Shown piece by piece: positions 8,280 through 16,688 of a DNA stretch of 64,000 nucleotides. The DNA comes from Geomonas limicola. GTDB lineage: Bacteria > Desulfobacterota > Desulfuromonadia > Geobacterales > Geobacteraceae. The stretch covers positions 1-64,000 of the forward strand of contig NZ_BLXZ01000010.1 in NCBI RefSeq assembly GCF_014193675.1. The letters are read 5' to 3'. The notes beneath the pieces are model-generated. The model ran no database searches and was not told where the DNA came from. It saw only the letters and a program-made list of their open reading frames with translations. Each line of letters starts with the position of its first letter. Positions within the stretch are counted from its first letter, which is position 1. The position numbers and the translations under genes are program-made.

Positions 8280-10121
8280 TCAGTGCTTCCCGGACCCGGC
8301 GTTCATGCTCCGGACGCTCTCGAGGTTGCGCCTGGCGTTGGAATTCTCGGGGTTGAGTTGCACCGCACGCTCGAACTCCCTGAGCGCGTCGGCGGACCGG
8401 CCGGATTTCAGGTAGGCGATCGCAAGGTTGTTGTGCAGTTCGTCGTAATCCGGGATGATCTGCAGGCACCTTTCGTAGTACTGGATTGCTGCAGCAAGAT
8501 CGCCCTTGGCGAGATATGCGTTGGCCAGGTTGAAAATCGACATGGGGTCATTGGGGTTAAGTTGCGACGCCCTGGTGTAGGCGTTAATGGCGTTTTGGTA
8601 GTCCCCCAGCTTTTTGTAGACGATCCCCAGGTTGTTGTGCAGCTCGAAGTTGTTCGGGGCGATCGTCAAGGCGGCGCTGAGCTCCTTTTTCGCCTCGTTC
8701 AGGCGCCCGGCCGCGCTGTAGTAGAGGCCCAGGTTCTGGTGCGGACGCAGCTTATTCGGGCTGTTCTGGGCGGAGTCCGCCCAAAGCGAGATCTCGCTTT
8801 GCCACACCTCGTTTCTCGAGAAGGTCGCCACGGCGAGGACCAGGATGACCACGCCGAAGAGGCCGGCGAAGAGCCGGATGCCGGCTGCGGTCCCCAGAGC
8901 GACCCGCACTGCCAGGTGGGCGAGGGCGGTCACCGCGAGGAAGAGCCCGAACGAGGGGAGGTACACCCGGTACTCGGCGCCCAACTCTCCAAGCGGCAGG
9001 ATGCTCGATTCGACGGAGAGCGTGACGAAGAACCAGAGGATGCCGAAGCCGGCAAGCCTCAGCTCGGGGTGCTCGCGGCGTCTGCCGCTAAGGTAATAGC
9101 AGGAAAGGCCGACCAGGAAAATAGTGACCAGCAGCAGGAAACAGGCGAAGACCGGCAGTGCGAACAAGGTGTGGTACTTGGTGAAGTCGTGGTCCACGTT
9201 CTGGTGGATCGGCAGGAACAAGAGCCTGAGGTAATCGGTGATGACCCCGAACTGGGTGAGCAGGTAGTCACCCCGGGAGATCTTCGAGACATCAGCGGCG
9301 GTAATGGTGCGCATCGTGCTGTCCAGGGCGCCAACCTGCCCCTGCTGCAGGAAAACCAGGATCGGGATGATGCACAACGTTACGGCGAAGGGAGCCAGGG
9401 CCTTCAGGCGCCGCTTGAGCTCCCGGTCCAAGAAGGTGAAATCGTAGAGGGCGACGACGAAGGGGAGGGTAAAGCTGAACTCCTTGCTCAACATGGAGCC
9501 GACGGTGCTGGCTAGGGCTAGCCCGTACCACAAAGTGCTCTTGCCGGCGGACTCGGTCTGGGACTTCAGGTAGCAAAGCAGGGCCAGCAGGTAGCCGCAG
9601 GACGCCAGCAAGAGGAAGCGGGAGGTGATATAGGTGACGGCATGGGTCTGCATCGGGTGCACGACGAAGAGCAGTGCCGTCGCGACGGGGATTGCCCCGG
9701 GGTAGCCCGTGCGGGAGGCGTCCCCCCGGGGAGCACAGCGCTCCAGCTCCAGGGTGTAGCGCGCGATCAGGTACACCAGGTAGCCGTTAAAAAGGTGCAG
9801 CGCCAGGTTGACCACGTGATACCCCACCACGTTCAGGCCGTGCAGCTTGAAGTTCAGCGCCAGGGTGAAATAACCGAGGATCCTGGTCATGAAGGCGAAC
9901 TGCAGGGCGGGTGGGAGCGAGGTGGGGGAGAGTTTTTCTATCTTGAAGATATCGAAGGGGGAAAAGAAGTAATGGAAGCTCCGTATGATGGAGTTGGTCA
10001 CCACGTAGGACTCGTCGTCGAACTGGAAGGGGACCGTGAAGGAGTTGGAGTAGGCCAGCACCCCCAGGACTAAAATCAACGATGCCATCACATACTTGTT
10101 ACCGCAGATGCTCTTGTACAT
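8280..10121 (-). CDS. TMTC-like membrane glycosyltransferase with C-terminal TPRs (paralogue B)
   Basis: 613 residues: about ten hydrophobic segments, FDDESYVVTN with the acidic pair at residues 35-36, HPMQTHAVTYITSRF where other paralogues have HPxHxESV, and four to five TPRs over roughly residues 435-605 (for example NNLGIVYKKLGDYQNAINAY). Start ATG is preceded by AAGGA. It follows a GT2 gene by 28 bp and is followed by yfhO after one base, so a sugar-donor synthase and two GT-C-like proteins are co-expressed. The HPxQ..AVTY variant is shared only with the gene at 54219, defining a subfamily. Confidence 0.85.
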   Translation of the reverse strand: MYKSICGNKYVMASLILVLGVLAYSNSFTVPFQFDDESYVVTNSIIRSFHYFFSPFDIFKIEKLSPTSLPPALQFAFMTRILGYFTLALNFKLHGLNVVGYHVVNLALHLFNGYLVYLIARYTLELERCAPRGDASRTGYPGAIPVATALLFVVHPMQTHAVTYITSRFLLLASCGYLLALLCYLKSQTESAGKSTLWYGLALASTVGSMLSKEFSFTLPFVVALYDFTFLDRELKRRLKALAPFAVTLCIIPILVFLQQGQVGALDSTMRTITAADVSKISRGDYLLTQFGVITDYLRLLFLPIHQNVDHDFTKYHTLFALPVFACFLLLVTIFLVGLSCYYLSGRRREHPELRLAGFGILWFFVTLSVESSILPLGELGAEYRVYLPSFGLFLAVTALAHLAVRVALGTAAGIRLFAGLFGVVILVLAVATFSRNEVWQSEISLWADSAQNSPNKLRPHQNLGLYYSAAGRLNEAKKELSAALTIAPNNFELHNNLGIVYKKLGDYQNAINAYTRASQLNPNDPMSIFNLANAYLAKGDLAAAIQYYERCLQIIPDYDELHNNLAIAYLKSGRSADALREFERAVQLNPENSNARRNLESVRSMNAGSGKH

Positions 10122-10149
10122 GCGAGGATTCCTTCGGAAGGCGGAGGCG

Positions 10150-10833
10150 CTAGCGGAACAGGTTGTATTTCACGATACATTTCAGGGCCGAGAAACCGTC
10201 CTTCCAGCCGATCTTCTTCCCTTCCTTGTAGGTCCTTCCCGAGTAGGAAATGCCGATCTCGTAGATGCGGAGGTCCATCTTGGAGATCTTCGCGGTTATC
10301 TCGGGCTCGAAGCCAAAACGGTTCTCCTCAATAGTTATCCCTTCGAGCACCTCGCGCCGGAACACCTTATAGCAGGTCTCCATGTCGGTGAGGTTCAGGT
10401 TGGTCATCATGTTGGACAAAAGCGTGAGGAACTTGTTGCCCACCATGTGCCAGAAAAAGAGCACGCGCCGGTATTCGCCCGTACAGAAACGGGAACCGTA
10501 GACGACGTCGGCCTTCCCCTCGAGGATCGGTTGCACAAGTTTGTGGTACTGGGCAGGGTCGTACTCGAGGTCGGCGTCCTGGATGATGACAATGTCGCCG
10601 CGTACGTTCTGAAAACCGGTCCTGAGTGCCGCCCCCTTCCCTTGGTTGCGGTCGTGCAGGACGACCCGGGTGTTGCCTCCGGCCAATTCGGCCAGTATTT
10701 CGCGGGTGCCGTCCGTGGAGTAGTCGTCGACCAGGACGATTTCCTTGTCGATGTCCACCGCCTGCACGGCGCGGTAGATTTCCCTGATGGTCCCCTTTTC
10801 GTTGTAGATCGGGATGACGACGGACAGTTTCAT
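10150..10833 (-). CDS. GT2 glycosyltransferase (polyprenyl-phosphate sugar synthase type)
   Basis: 227-residue cytosolic GT-A enzyme starting MKLSVVIPIYNEKGTI. The VVIPxYNE nucleotide-sugar site, the DDxSTDGT loop, a DAD metal-binding motif (QDADLEYDP) and a GSRF motif match bacterial dolichol-phosphate-mannose-synthase-like proteins without C-terminal membrane anchors. Start chosen at the ATG preceded by AAAGGA; a start 48 codons upstream has no support. First gene of the leftward operon with paralogue B and YfhO. Likely makes the lipid-linked sugar those membrane enzymes consume (inference from operon context). Confidence 0.85.
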   Translation of the reverse strand: MKLSVVIPIYNEKGTIREIYRAVQAVDIDKEIVLVDDYSTDGTREILAELAGGNTRVVLHDRNQGKGAALRTGFQNVRGDIVIIQDADLEYDPAQYHKLVQPILEGKADVVYGSRFCTGEYRRVLFFWHMVGNKFLTLLSNMMTNLNLTDMETCYKVFRREVLEGITIEENRFGFEPEITAKISKMDLRIYEIGISYSGRTYKEGKKIGWKDGFSALKCIVKYNLFR

Positions 10834-11164
10834 GAAGGACGTCCTTTGGATGCTTTGATTCGCGCCGTGGCACCGGTGGCGACCGGGCTGTCGCGGGAGC
10901 GGAAAAACCGCGCTGCTTCCGGCCAGGCAGGGCATTTGCCGACAGCGAGGAGTACCACAAGCTGTCCAAAAGGTCAACTCGCCCGAACAGGATAAGGCGA
11001 CCGGGAACTGTCATAAAGCTTGCGCGGATATCTACTCTTAAGGTATATTCCGACGCACTTGTGCCTCAAGCCAAGGACCCCCGCTGGGCGTCCCCGGCAC
11101 GCGCCGCCCCGAATGGGCCGGCCGCGCCCGGACGAAGCGGATTGCAAGGTGAAAGGTTGTTACC
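10834..11164. other. Divergent intergenic region with promoter(s) for flanking glycosyltransferase genes
   Basis: About 330 bp separate two divergent transcription units. A rightward promoter candidate is listed at 11020-11049. A leftward TTGACC occurs at about 10971-10976 but has no convincing -10 partner. No coding frame with a ribosome-binding site was recognised. Confidence 0.5.
11020..11049 (+). promoter_or_regulatory. Candidate sigma-70 promoter for the rightward glycosyltransferase cluster
   Basis: TTGCGC (11020-11025), an 18-bp spacer and TATATT (11044-11049), giving a leader of about 110 nt before the GTG start at 11165. Confidence 0.4.
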
Positions 11165-12856
11165 GTGATCAGCACAGCACGCCTCCTGAAAACCCCCGGA
11201 ATCAGAACCTTTCTACAACTCTTCACGCTGGTGCTGGTCTCCTTTGCCGTATTCGGCCCGGCGTTGCGCCACGACTTCCTGATCAACTGGGATGACCGCC
11301 AGTACGTACTGGACAACCCCCTGATTCAGGGCCTCAGCCTGGAGCACCTGCGCGGCGCCCTCACCACCTTCCATCTCGGCAACTACGCTCCCCTGCATCT
11401 CATCTCGTACATGCTCGACTACGAGCTTTGGGGGATGAAGTCTTTCGGGTTCATCCTCGGCAACCTCACCATTCATGCCGTTAACGGTGTGCTCTTTTAC
11501 CTGCTGCTGCGGCGCCTGGTCGGGGAAAAGGTCTGGATCTTCGCCGCCGCGCTTCTTTTCCTGGTCCATCCGGTTCAGGTCGAGTCGGTGGTCTGGATCT
11601 CGGAGCGCAAAAACCTGCTCTCCATGACCTTCTTCCTGGTCTCCTGGTACTGCTACCTCCGCTACCGGAGCACTGAGCTGGGGCGCGGCACAACCTACTA
11701 CTGGGTGTCGCTCTTCGCCTTCGTCCTGGCCATGTTGACGAAGTCGGTGACCGTCGTCCTCCCCCTGGTACTCATCCTCCACGAGCTCTGCTGCGGCGAG
11801 AAGCGGCAGGGGAGGGGGGTACTGGTCGACAAGATCCCCTATTTCCTCGTGGCGGCCCTTTTTGCCGCGCTCGCCCTGAAAAGTCACGCCGTGGCCCAGG
11901 GGGGGATCACCTCCTTTCATGGCGGCAGTCCCGCAGCCACCTTCTTCACCATGCTCACGGTGCTGATGCGCTACCTCGGTTTTTTGGCCTGGCCGGCGCA
12001 GCTGAGCGCCTTCTACGACATACAGCTCAAGCCCGGAGTGGACCAGCAGGTGGCCTGGGCGGCACTTAGCTCTTTGGCACTGTGCGTCTTTGGTTTCTTC
12101 TTGTATCGCCGTAGGCGAAAGCTCTTTTTCTGGTACGCACTCTTCTTCGTTGGGCTGATCCCGGTCTCCCAGATCGTGCCGATCGTCACCTTGATGAACG
12201 ACCGCTACCTCTACTTCCCGATGCTGGGAGCGGCGGCCTTTGTCTGTGCCGCACTGCTGGGAGAGGCTAGCTGGGAGGGGGTGTTCGCCTCGCGCCGCTC
12301 GCTGGTGACGCTGGTGCTCATCCTGGTAGCGACCGGGGGCTTTGCCGCTGCCGCCAGCGCCAGGGTTCCGGTATGGCAGGACAGCTACACCCTCTGGAAG
12401 GATGCCAGCGCGAAGGCTCCCAGGCTTGCGCTTACCCACGATGCCTACGGCGAGGGGCTGCTGCAGCGCGGCCGGTTCGACGAGGCCATCAACGAGTTTC
12501 AGATGGCCCTGAGCCTGGAGCGCACCGGTGCGCAAAAGAGCCACGACCCGAACTGGCGCACCACCTGGGCGAACACGCGCAACAACCTGGGGACCGCCTA
12601 CGGGATGAAGGGGTGGACCGACCAGGCGATCGACCAGTTTGTCATCGCCCTGAAGCTGGATCCGGATCTCGCCAAGGCGCACTTCAACCTAGGGAACGCG
12701 CTGATGAACAAGGGGCAGGCCGAGGCGGCGCTGCGCTCGTTCAGCAGCGCGGTGCGTCTGAACCCCGGCAACCCCGCTTTCCAGGCGAACCTCCGCCAGA
12801 CGCGCGAGATCGTGGAGTCGAGAGCGCCCCAGGCGATGCCTGGTGGGCCGAACTAG
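11165..12856 (+). CDS. TMTC-like membrane glycosyltransferase with C-terminal TPRs (paralogue C)
   Basis: 563 residues. The N-terminal membrane half has WDDRQYVLDN (acidic pair at 43-44), NYAPLHLISYMLDYELWG, and HPVQVESVVWISERKNLLS, all matching the GT-C/TMTC family pattern. Two to three TPRs occupy about residues 425-545 (NNLGTAYGMKGWTDQAIDQF). Start is GTG with GAAAGG nine bases upstream; no better ATG exists nearby. It opens the rightward cluster of glycosyltransferases. Its HPVQVES motif is intermediate between the A/F/G and B/I groups. Acceptor and sugar cannot be read from the sequence. Confidence 0.85.
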   Translation: MISTARLLKTPGIRTFLQLFTLVLVSFAVFGPALRHDFLINWDDRQYVLDNPLIQGLSLEHLRGALTTFHLGNYAPLHLISYMLDYELWGMKSFGFILGNLTIHAVNGVLFYLLLRRLVGEKVWIFAAALLFLVHPVQVESVVWISERKNLLSMTFFLVSWYCYLRYRSTELGRGTTYYWVSLFAFVLAMLTKSVTVVLPLVLILHELCCGEKRQGRGVLVDKIPYFLVAALFAALALKSHAVAQGGITSFHGGSPAATFFTMLTVLMRYLGFLAWPAQLSAFYDIQLKPGVDQQVAWAALSSLALCVFGFFLYRRRRKLFFWYALFFVGLIPVSQIVPIVTLMNDRYLYFPMLGAAAFVCAALLGEASWEGVFASRRSLVTLVLILVATGGFAAAASARVPVWQDSYTLWKDASAKAPRLALTHDAYGEGLLQRGRFDEAINEFQMALSLERTGAQKSHDPNWRTTWANTRNNLGTAYGMKGWTDQAIDQFVIALKLDPDLAKAHFNLGNALMNKGQAEAALRSFSSAVRLNPGNPAFQANLRQTREIVESRAPQAMPGGPN

Positions 12857-12886
12857 CGGGCAAGGGTCCGGAAGGAAAACCGCATC

Positions 12887-12993
12887 CCCCCCTCCCTTGA
12901 CGGGAGGGGCAGGGGGGTGGGTGAAGCTGTCATCTGCGATGATATGGCGCCTTCCCCCTCACCCTATCCCTCTCCCGCGAGGGGAGAGGGGAC
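12887..12993. repeat. Dispersed GC-rich inverted-repeat element, copy 1
   Basis: An imperfect palindromic element in the 315-bp gap after paralogue C. The left arm contains CCCTTGACGGGAGGGGCAGG and the right arm CCCTCTCCCGCGAGGGGAGA; each arm can form its own hairpin and the GGTGAAG/CTTCCCCCTCACC parts pair with each other. A clearly homologous copy lies at 24541-24634. It resembles REP/BIME-type intergenic repeats of many bacterial genomes. Confidence 0.75.
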
Positions 12994-13171
12994 CTCATTG
13001 TTCTGCTTTCCAGGATGTTCCCGAGGACCCTTCCGCAAAGGGAGCGACGCGGCGCCTGCCGGCACTGGAACCGTGGTGGGAGCTTTGTGACAGGGCTCCG
13101 GTGAAATGACATAGCGATGTGATGGGCAGGCGCCCCAAACCGAGGCGGCCTGCGATTGAAGGAGACGGTTC

Positions 13172-14113
13172 ATGCTGGAGAAATGCAACGTTTGCGGAGA
13201 ACCCCTTAAGGCGCACTTCACCGAGGTGCGGGACCCGCTGACCGGCGAGATGTTCGAACTGAAAAAGTGTCCCGCTTGCGGCCTGGGACATACCGTGCCG
13301 CAGCCCGAGGACCTGGGCCCCTACTACGCAGGGTATTACGGCGGCAGGCACGGCTTCACCCTGCGCTACTGCATGAACCGGCGCATGGGGTTCGTGGGGC
13401 GGGCGGTTGCCGGTAAAACGGGTGGACGGCTGCTGGACATCGGGTGCGGTGACGGCTCCTTCCTGCTCACCGCCCAAGCCGCTGGGTGGGAGGTGGTGGG
13501 GACCGAGCTCAACCCGGGTCCCGCCCGGCAGGCCGGGCTCGAGGTCTGGGAAGCGGTGGCGCAACTCGACCCTCGCCAGGGTTTTGACTGCATCACCATG
13601 TGGCACACGCTGGAGCACATGCGCGACCTCCCGTCCATGATGGCCAACATTGGTAAGGTGCTTAAGCCAGGTGGCAAGCTCATCGTCGCCGTACCAGACT
13701 TCGGCGGCTGGCAGGCGAAGCTCTTCAAAGGGAAATGGCTCCATGTGGACGCGCCGCGCCACCTCTATCACTTCGATGCCGGTGCCTTGCGTCGTTGCCT
13801 GAGTGGGGGCGGGTTTTCCGTAGAGCGCGAGTGGCATCAGGAGTTCGAGTACGACCTGTTGGGATGGTCACAAAGTGCGCTCAACTACCTCATGCCGTAT
13901 CCCAATGTTTTTTTCGAAGCGCTGGCCGGCAAACCCGCCAAGCACGGTCCCTTGGTGACGGGAGCGGCCTACCTGTTCGGCTTGCTGCTCACCCTTTTCC
14001 TACTCCCCGCGCAGTACGCCGGTACCTTCTTCAAACGCGGCGGCACCCTGATATGCGTCGCCGGACGCTCCTCGACCGCAAAACCGGTAGCCGCCGGAGT
14101 GGCTGCGCAATGA
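13172..14113 (+). CDS. Class I SAM-dependent methyltransferase with N-terminal zinc ribbon
   Basis: 313 residues. A CNVCG...CPACG pair in the first 36 residues suggests a zinc ribbon. The Rossmann methyltransferase follows, with motif I LLDIGCGDGSFLL at about 88-100, an acidic GTELN and the FDCITMWHTLEHM segment typical of Methyltransf_23-type enzymes in sugar and cell-surface clusters. The C-terminal part after about residue 265 has a hydrophobic stretch that may anchor it to the membrane. Preceded by AAGGAGA; 46 bp before the next GT-C/TPR gene. Probably modifies a lipid-linked sugar or quinone-like substrate; neither is demonstrated. Confidence 0.85.
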   Translation: MLEKCNVCGEPLKAHFTEVRDPLTGEMFELKKCPACGLGHTVPQPEDLGPYYAGYYGGRHGFTLRYCMNRRMGFVGRAVAGKTGGRLLDIGCGDGSFLLTAQAAGWEVVGTELNPGPARQAGLEVWEAVAQLDPRQGFDCITMWHTLEHMRDLPSMMANIGKVLKPGGKLIVAVPDFGGWQAKLFKGKWLHVDAPRHLYHFDAGALRRCLSGGGFSVEREWHQEFEYDLLGWSQSALNYLMPYPNVFFEALAGKPAKHGPLVTGAAYLFGLLLTLFLLPAQYAGTFFKRGGTLICVAGRSSTAKPVAAGVAAQ

Positions 14114-14159
14114 TCCGCCTCTTTGCCGATAGCCGTTTCTCCCATGCGGAGGGATCGGC

Positions 14160-15788
14160 ATGATCCAGGCAAATGCCAACCTTGGCAGTTCCCGCAAAGA
14201 GTTGTGGATCCCGCTGCTCTTGATCGCGTGCCTGACCCTGGCCGTCTATTACGTGAGCTTTTCGAACGGCTTTGTCTGGGACGACGACAGCATCATCGTC
14301 AAGAACTCGCAGACCCTCGAGCTAAGCCATCTGCCGGACGTACTGTTCTCCCCCGACGTGGTGAAGCCCTACTACCGCCCGCTGAACCGCGCCAGTTATC
14401 TCTTCGATTACTGGGCCTACGGTATGAACCCTCTCGGGTTTCACGCGGTCAACATCGCCATCCACCTGGTAAACGCGCTCCTGCTTTTCCTGGTTGGCTG
14501 TCGGCTGCTTCCGGACCGGCGCGGGGCCCTCTTTGCGGCCCTGCTCTTTGCCGTACATCCCGTGAACGCTGAGGCGGTCAATTTCATCTCGGCGCGCAAC
14601 ACTCTCCTGTCCCTCGCGTTTTCGCTGGCCGCCTTCCTCTGGTTCCTCGAGGCCAGGGGGCGCTGGGGGCGCCCGCTCTTTTTCTCGGCGCTGCTTTTTT
14701 TCGGCGGGCTGCTCAGCAAGGAGACCGGGCTCATGCTCCTTGCCGTGCTCCCCTTTTATGCGCAGTCGTCGGAACCCGGGGCCTCTGCGGTCGACTGGCG
14801 GACAAGGGTGGGATGGATTTTCCCCTACCTCCTCTTCCTGGCGCTGTACCTCGGTATGAGGACCTATTCGCTGCAGGGGGTGGTGGGGGTCGCGGTCCCG
14901 GCGGAGGGCCTTTTCGCGCGTCTGGCCCAGAACTACTACATCCTGCCCCGTTACCTCGGGCTGCTCTTGGCCCCGTACGGTTTTACCATCTTCCACACGG
15001 TGCCCAAGGAGCACCTCTTTTCCATCCCCTGGCTCTTCGTGGCCTGGGTGGCTCTTTTGGGCGCAGTCTTCCTCATCCTGCGCGGGCGTAACGCCGCGGC
15101 CCGCTTCGGGTTACTCTGGTTTGCGGCCAACTACGTGCCGATCTCGAATGTCGTGCCGATACCCAGCGACTACATGACGGAGCGCTTTCTCTACCTGCCG
15201 GCGGTCGGATTTTTCATCCTGGCGGGAGCGGGATTCTGCTGGTTGCAGGCCCACCTGGAGACAAGGCGCTGGGCGGCAATCGGTGCGCTCGCCATGGTGA
15301 TTTGCTGCGCCGGCCTTACTGCTGAACGTAACCTGGACTGGCGTAACGATCTTTCCCTTTTCGGAAGCGCGGTGCGTAATAACTCCGAGTCTGTCGGCGC
15401 GCGATTCAACTTCGGCACGGCTTTGATGGAGAAGGGGGACCTGGCAGGGGCGCAACAGGAATGGCAGAAGGCGCTGGAGATAGATCCTCGGCATACGGAT
15501 ACTCTTGCCCAACTCGGGACGCTTGCGGCGACGCAGGGGGATTTGGCTCGTGCCGAGAGCTACTACCGCGCGGCCCTCGACTCCCCCTCGGCGAATAACA
15601 CACCCGGAGCGTCGATGGCCCATTTCAACCTGGCCAAGATCTACGAGAAAAAAGGGTTGCCCAGAGAGGCTCTCCGTCACTACCGGCTTTTCCTGGAGAA
15701 TGTCAACCTGAGCTACGAAGAGTATCGTCCATTTGCCGAGCGCCGTGTCGCGGCCCTTGGTGCTTCCGTCCCCGCCGAGGCGCGCTAG
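14160..15788 (+). CDS. TMTC-like membrane glycosyltransferase with C-terminal TPRs (paralogue D)
   Basis: 542 residues. WDDDSIIVKN (acidic residues 41-43), YYRPLNRASYLFDYWAYG, GFHAVNIAIHLVNALL and HPVNAEAVNFISARNTLLS match the TMTC/GT-C pattern closely, including the YRPL and GFHxVN blocks of eukaryotic TMTC proteins. About three TPRs follow residue 415 (NFGTALMEKGDLAGAQQEW). Start ATG with GGAGGGA. Most similar in the window to paralogue E at 16689, with which it brackets a GT2 gene, so D, GT2 and E look like a duplicated unit around a shared donor enzyme. Confidence 0.85.
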   Translation: MIQANANLGSSRKELWIPLLLIACLTLAVYYVSFSNGFVWDDDSIIVKNSQTLELSHLPDVLFSPDVVKPYYRPLNRASYLFDYWAYGMNPLGFHAVNIAIHLVNALLLFLVGCRLLPDRRGALFAALLFAVHPVNAEAVNFISARNTLLSLAFSLAAFLWFLEARGRWGRPLFFSALLFFGGLLSKETGLMLLAVLPFYAQSSEPGASAVDWRTRVGWIFPYLLFLALYLGMRTYSLQGVVGVAVPAEGLFARLAQNYYILPRYLGLLLAPYGFTIFHTVPKEHLFSIPWLFVAWVALLGAVFLILRGRNAAARFGLLWFAANYVPISNVVPIPSDYMTERFLYLPAVGFFILAGAGFCWLQAHLETRRWAAIGALAMVICCAGLTAERNLDWRNDLSLFGSAVRNNSESVGARFNFGTALMEKGDLAGAQQEWQKALEIDPRHTDTLAQLGTLAATQGDLARAESYYRAALDSPSANNTPGASMAHFNLAKIYEKKGLPREALRHYRLFLENVNLSYEEYRPFAERRVAALGASVPAEAR

Positions 15789-15868
15789 TCGTCCTCTGTT
15801 GCCACTGGCATTGCAGTGAATTGAAGACTTTGTATCGAGAAGATGACTAAACCTATCGTGGAGAGAGT

Positions 15869-16606
15869 ATGCTGAACGGAAAAAAAATCATCGTAGTCAT
15901 GCCGGCGTACAACGCGGAAAAAACCCTGGAAAAAACCTACAACGAGATCCCCATGGAGATCGTCGACGAGGTGGTACTGGTAGATGACGCAAGTCGCGAC
16001 CGGACCTCAGAGATCTCCAGGCTCATCGGGATCCACACCATCGTTCACTCCAACAACAAGGGGTACGGGGGAAACCAGAAAAGCTGCTACCGTGCCGCTC
16101 TGGACCTGGGGGGGGACATCGTCATCATGGTGCATCCCGACTATCAGTACACGCCCAAGCTTATCCCAGCCATGGCGTCCATGCTCGCCTATGGCGACTT
16201 CGACGCGGTGCTGGCGTCGCGCATCCTGGGAACCGGTGCACTTGAAGGGGGGATGCCGCTTTACAAGTACATTGCAAACCGTGCTCTTACCCTCTTCGAA
16301 AACCTGATGCTCGGTCAGAAACTGTCCGAGTACCATACCGGCTACCGGGCCTTTACCAGGGAAGTCCTTGAGAAACTGCCGCTGGATCAAAACTCCGACG
16401 ATTTCGTCTTCGACAACCAGATGCTGGCCCAGATCACCTATTTCGGCTACAGGATCGGCGAGATCACCTGCCCCACCAAGTATTTTGAGGATGCTTCATC
16501 TATCAACTTCCGCCGCAGTGTCATCTACGGTTTAGGTGTTTTGAAGACTTCCTTGCAGTATCGCCTGCACAAGTGGGGCATCGCTAGCTCGTCGATTTTC
16601 TCTTAA
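15869..16606 (+). CDS. GT2 glycosyltransferase (polyprenyl-phosphate sugar synthase type)
   Basis: 245-residue GT-A enzyme: IIVVMPAYNAEKTL at the N-terminus, VDEVVLVDDASRDRT, KGYGGNQKSCYRAAL and an HPDYQYTP segment in the position of the usual DxD motif, where histidine replaces the first aspartate. No transmembrane anchor. GGAGAG precedes the ATG. Sits between two GT-C/TPR genes and is predicted to transfer a sugar from a nucleotide donor to a polyprenyl phosphate used by them (family knowledge plus context). A different sugar specificity from the enzyme at 10150 is likely, given the low similarity outside core motifs. Confidence 0.82.
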   Translation: MLNGKKIIVVMPAYNAEKTLEKTYNEIPMEIVDEVVLVDDASRDRTSEISRLIGIHTIVHSNNKGYGGNQKSCYRAALDLGGDIVIMVHPDYQYTPKLIPAMASMLAYGDFDAVLASRILGTGALEGGMPLYKYIANRALTLFENLMLGQKLSEYHTGYRAFTREVLEKLPLDQNSDDFVFDNQMLAQITYFGYRIGEITCPTKYFEDASSINFRRSVIYGLGVLKTSLQYRLHKWGIASSSIFS

Positions 16607-16688
16607 AAAAGGGAGTTCAGTTCACCGTGCTAATTAAACCATTGTTGTGCGCTTAAACTGCCTGATAAAGTACACGGGGAAGTGTAGC

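Noticed and set aside
8241..9515. 424-codon plus-strand frame
   Set aside because: Antisense to the TPR gene at 8280-10121; composition is Glu/Gly/Val/Asp-rich as expected of a shadow of a GC-rich gene, and no family pattern is present.
11213..12682. 489-codon minus-strand frame
   Set aside because: Lies wholly inside the GT-C/TPR gene at 11165-12856; lacks a start signal and any recognisable domain.
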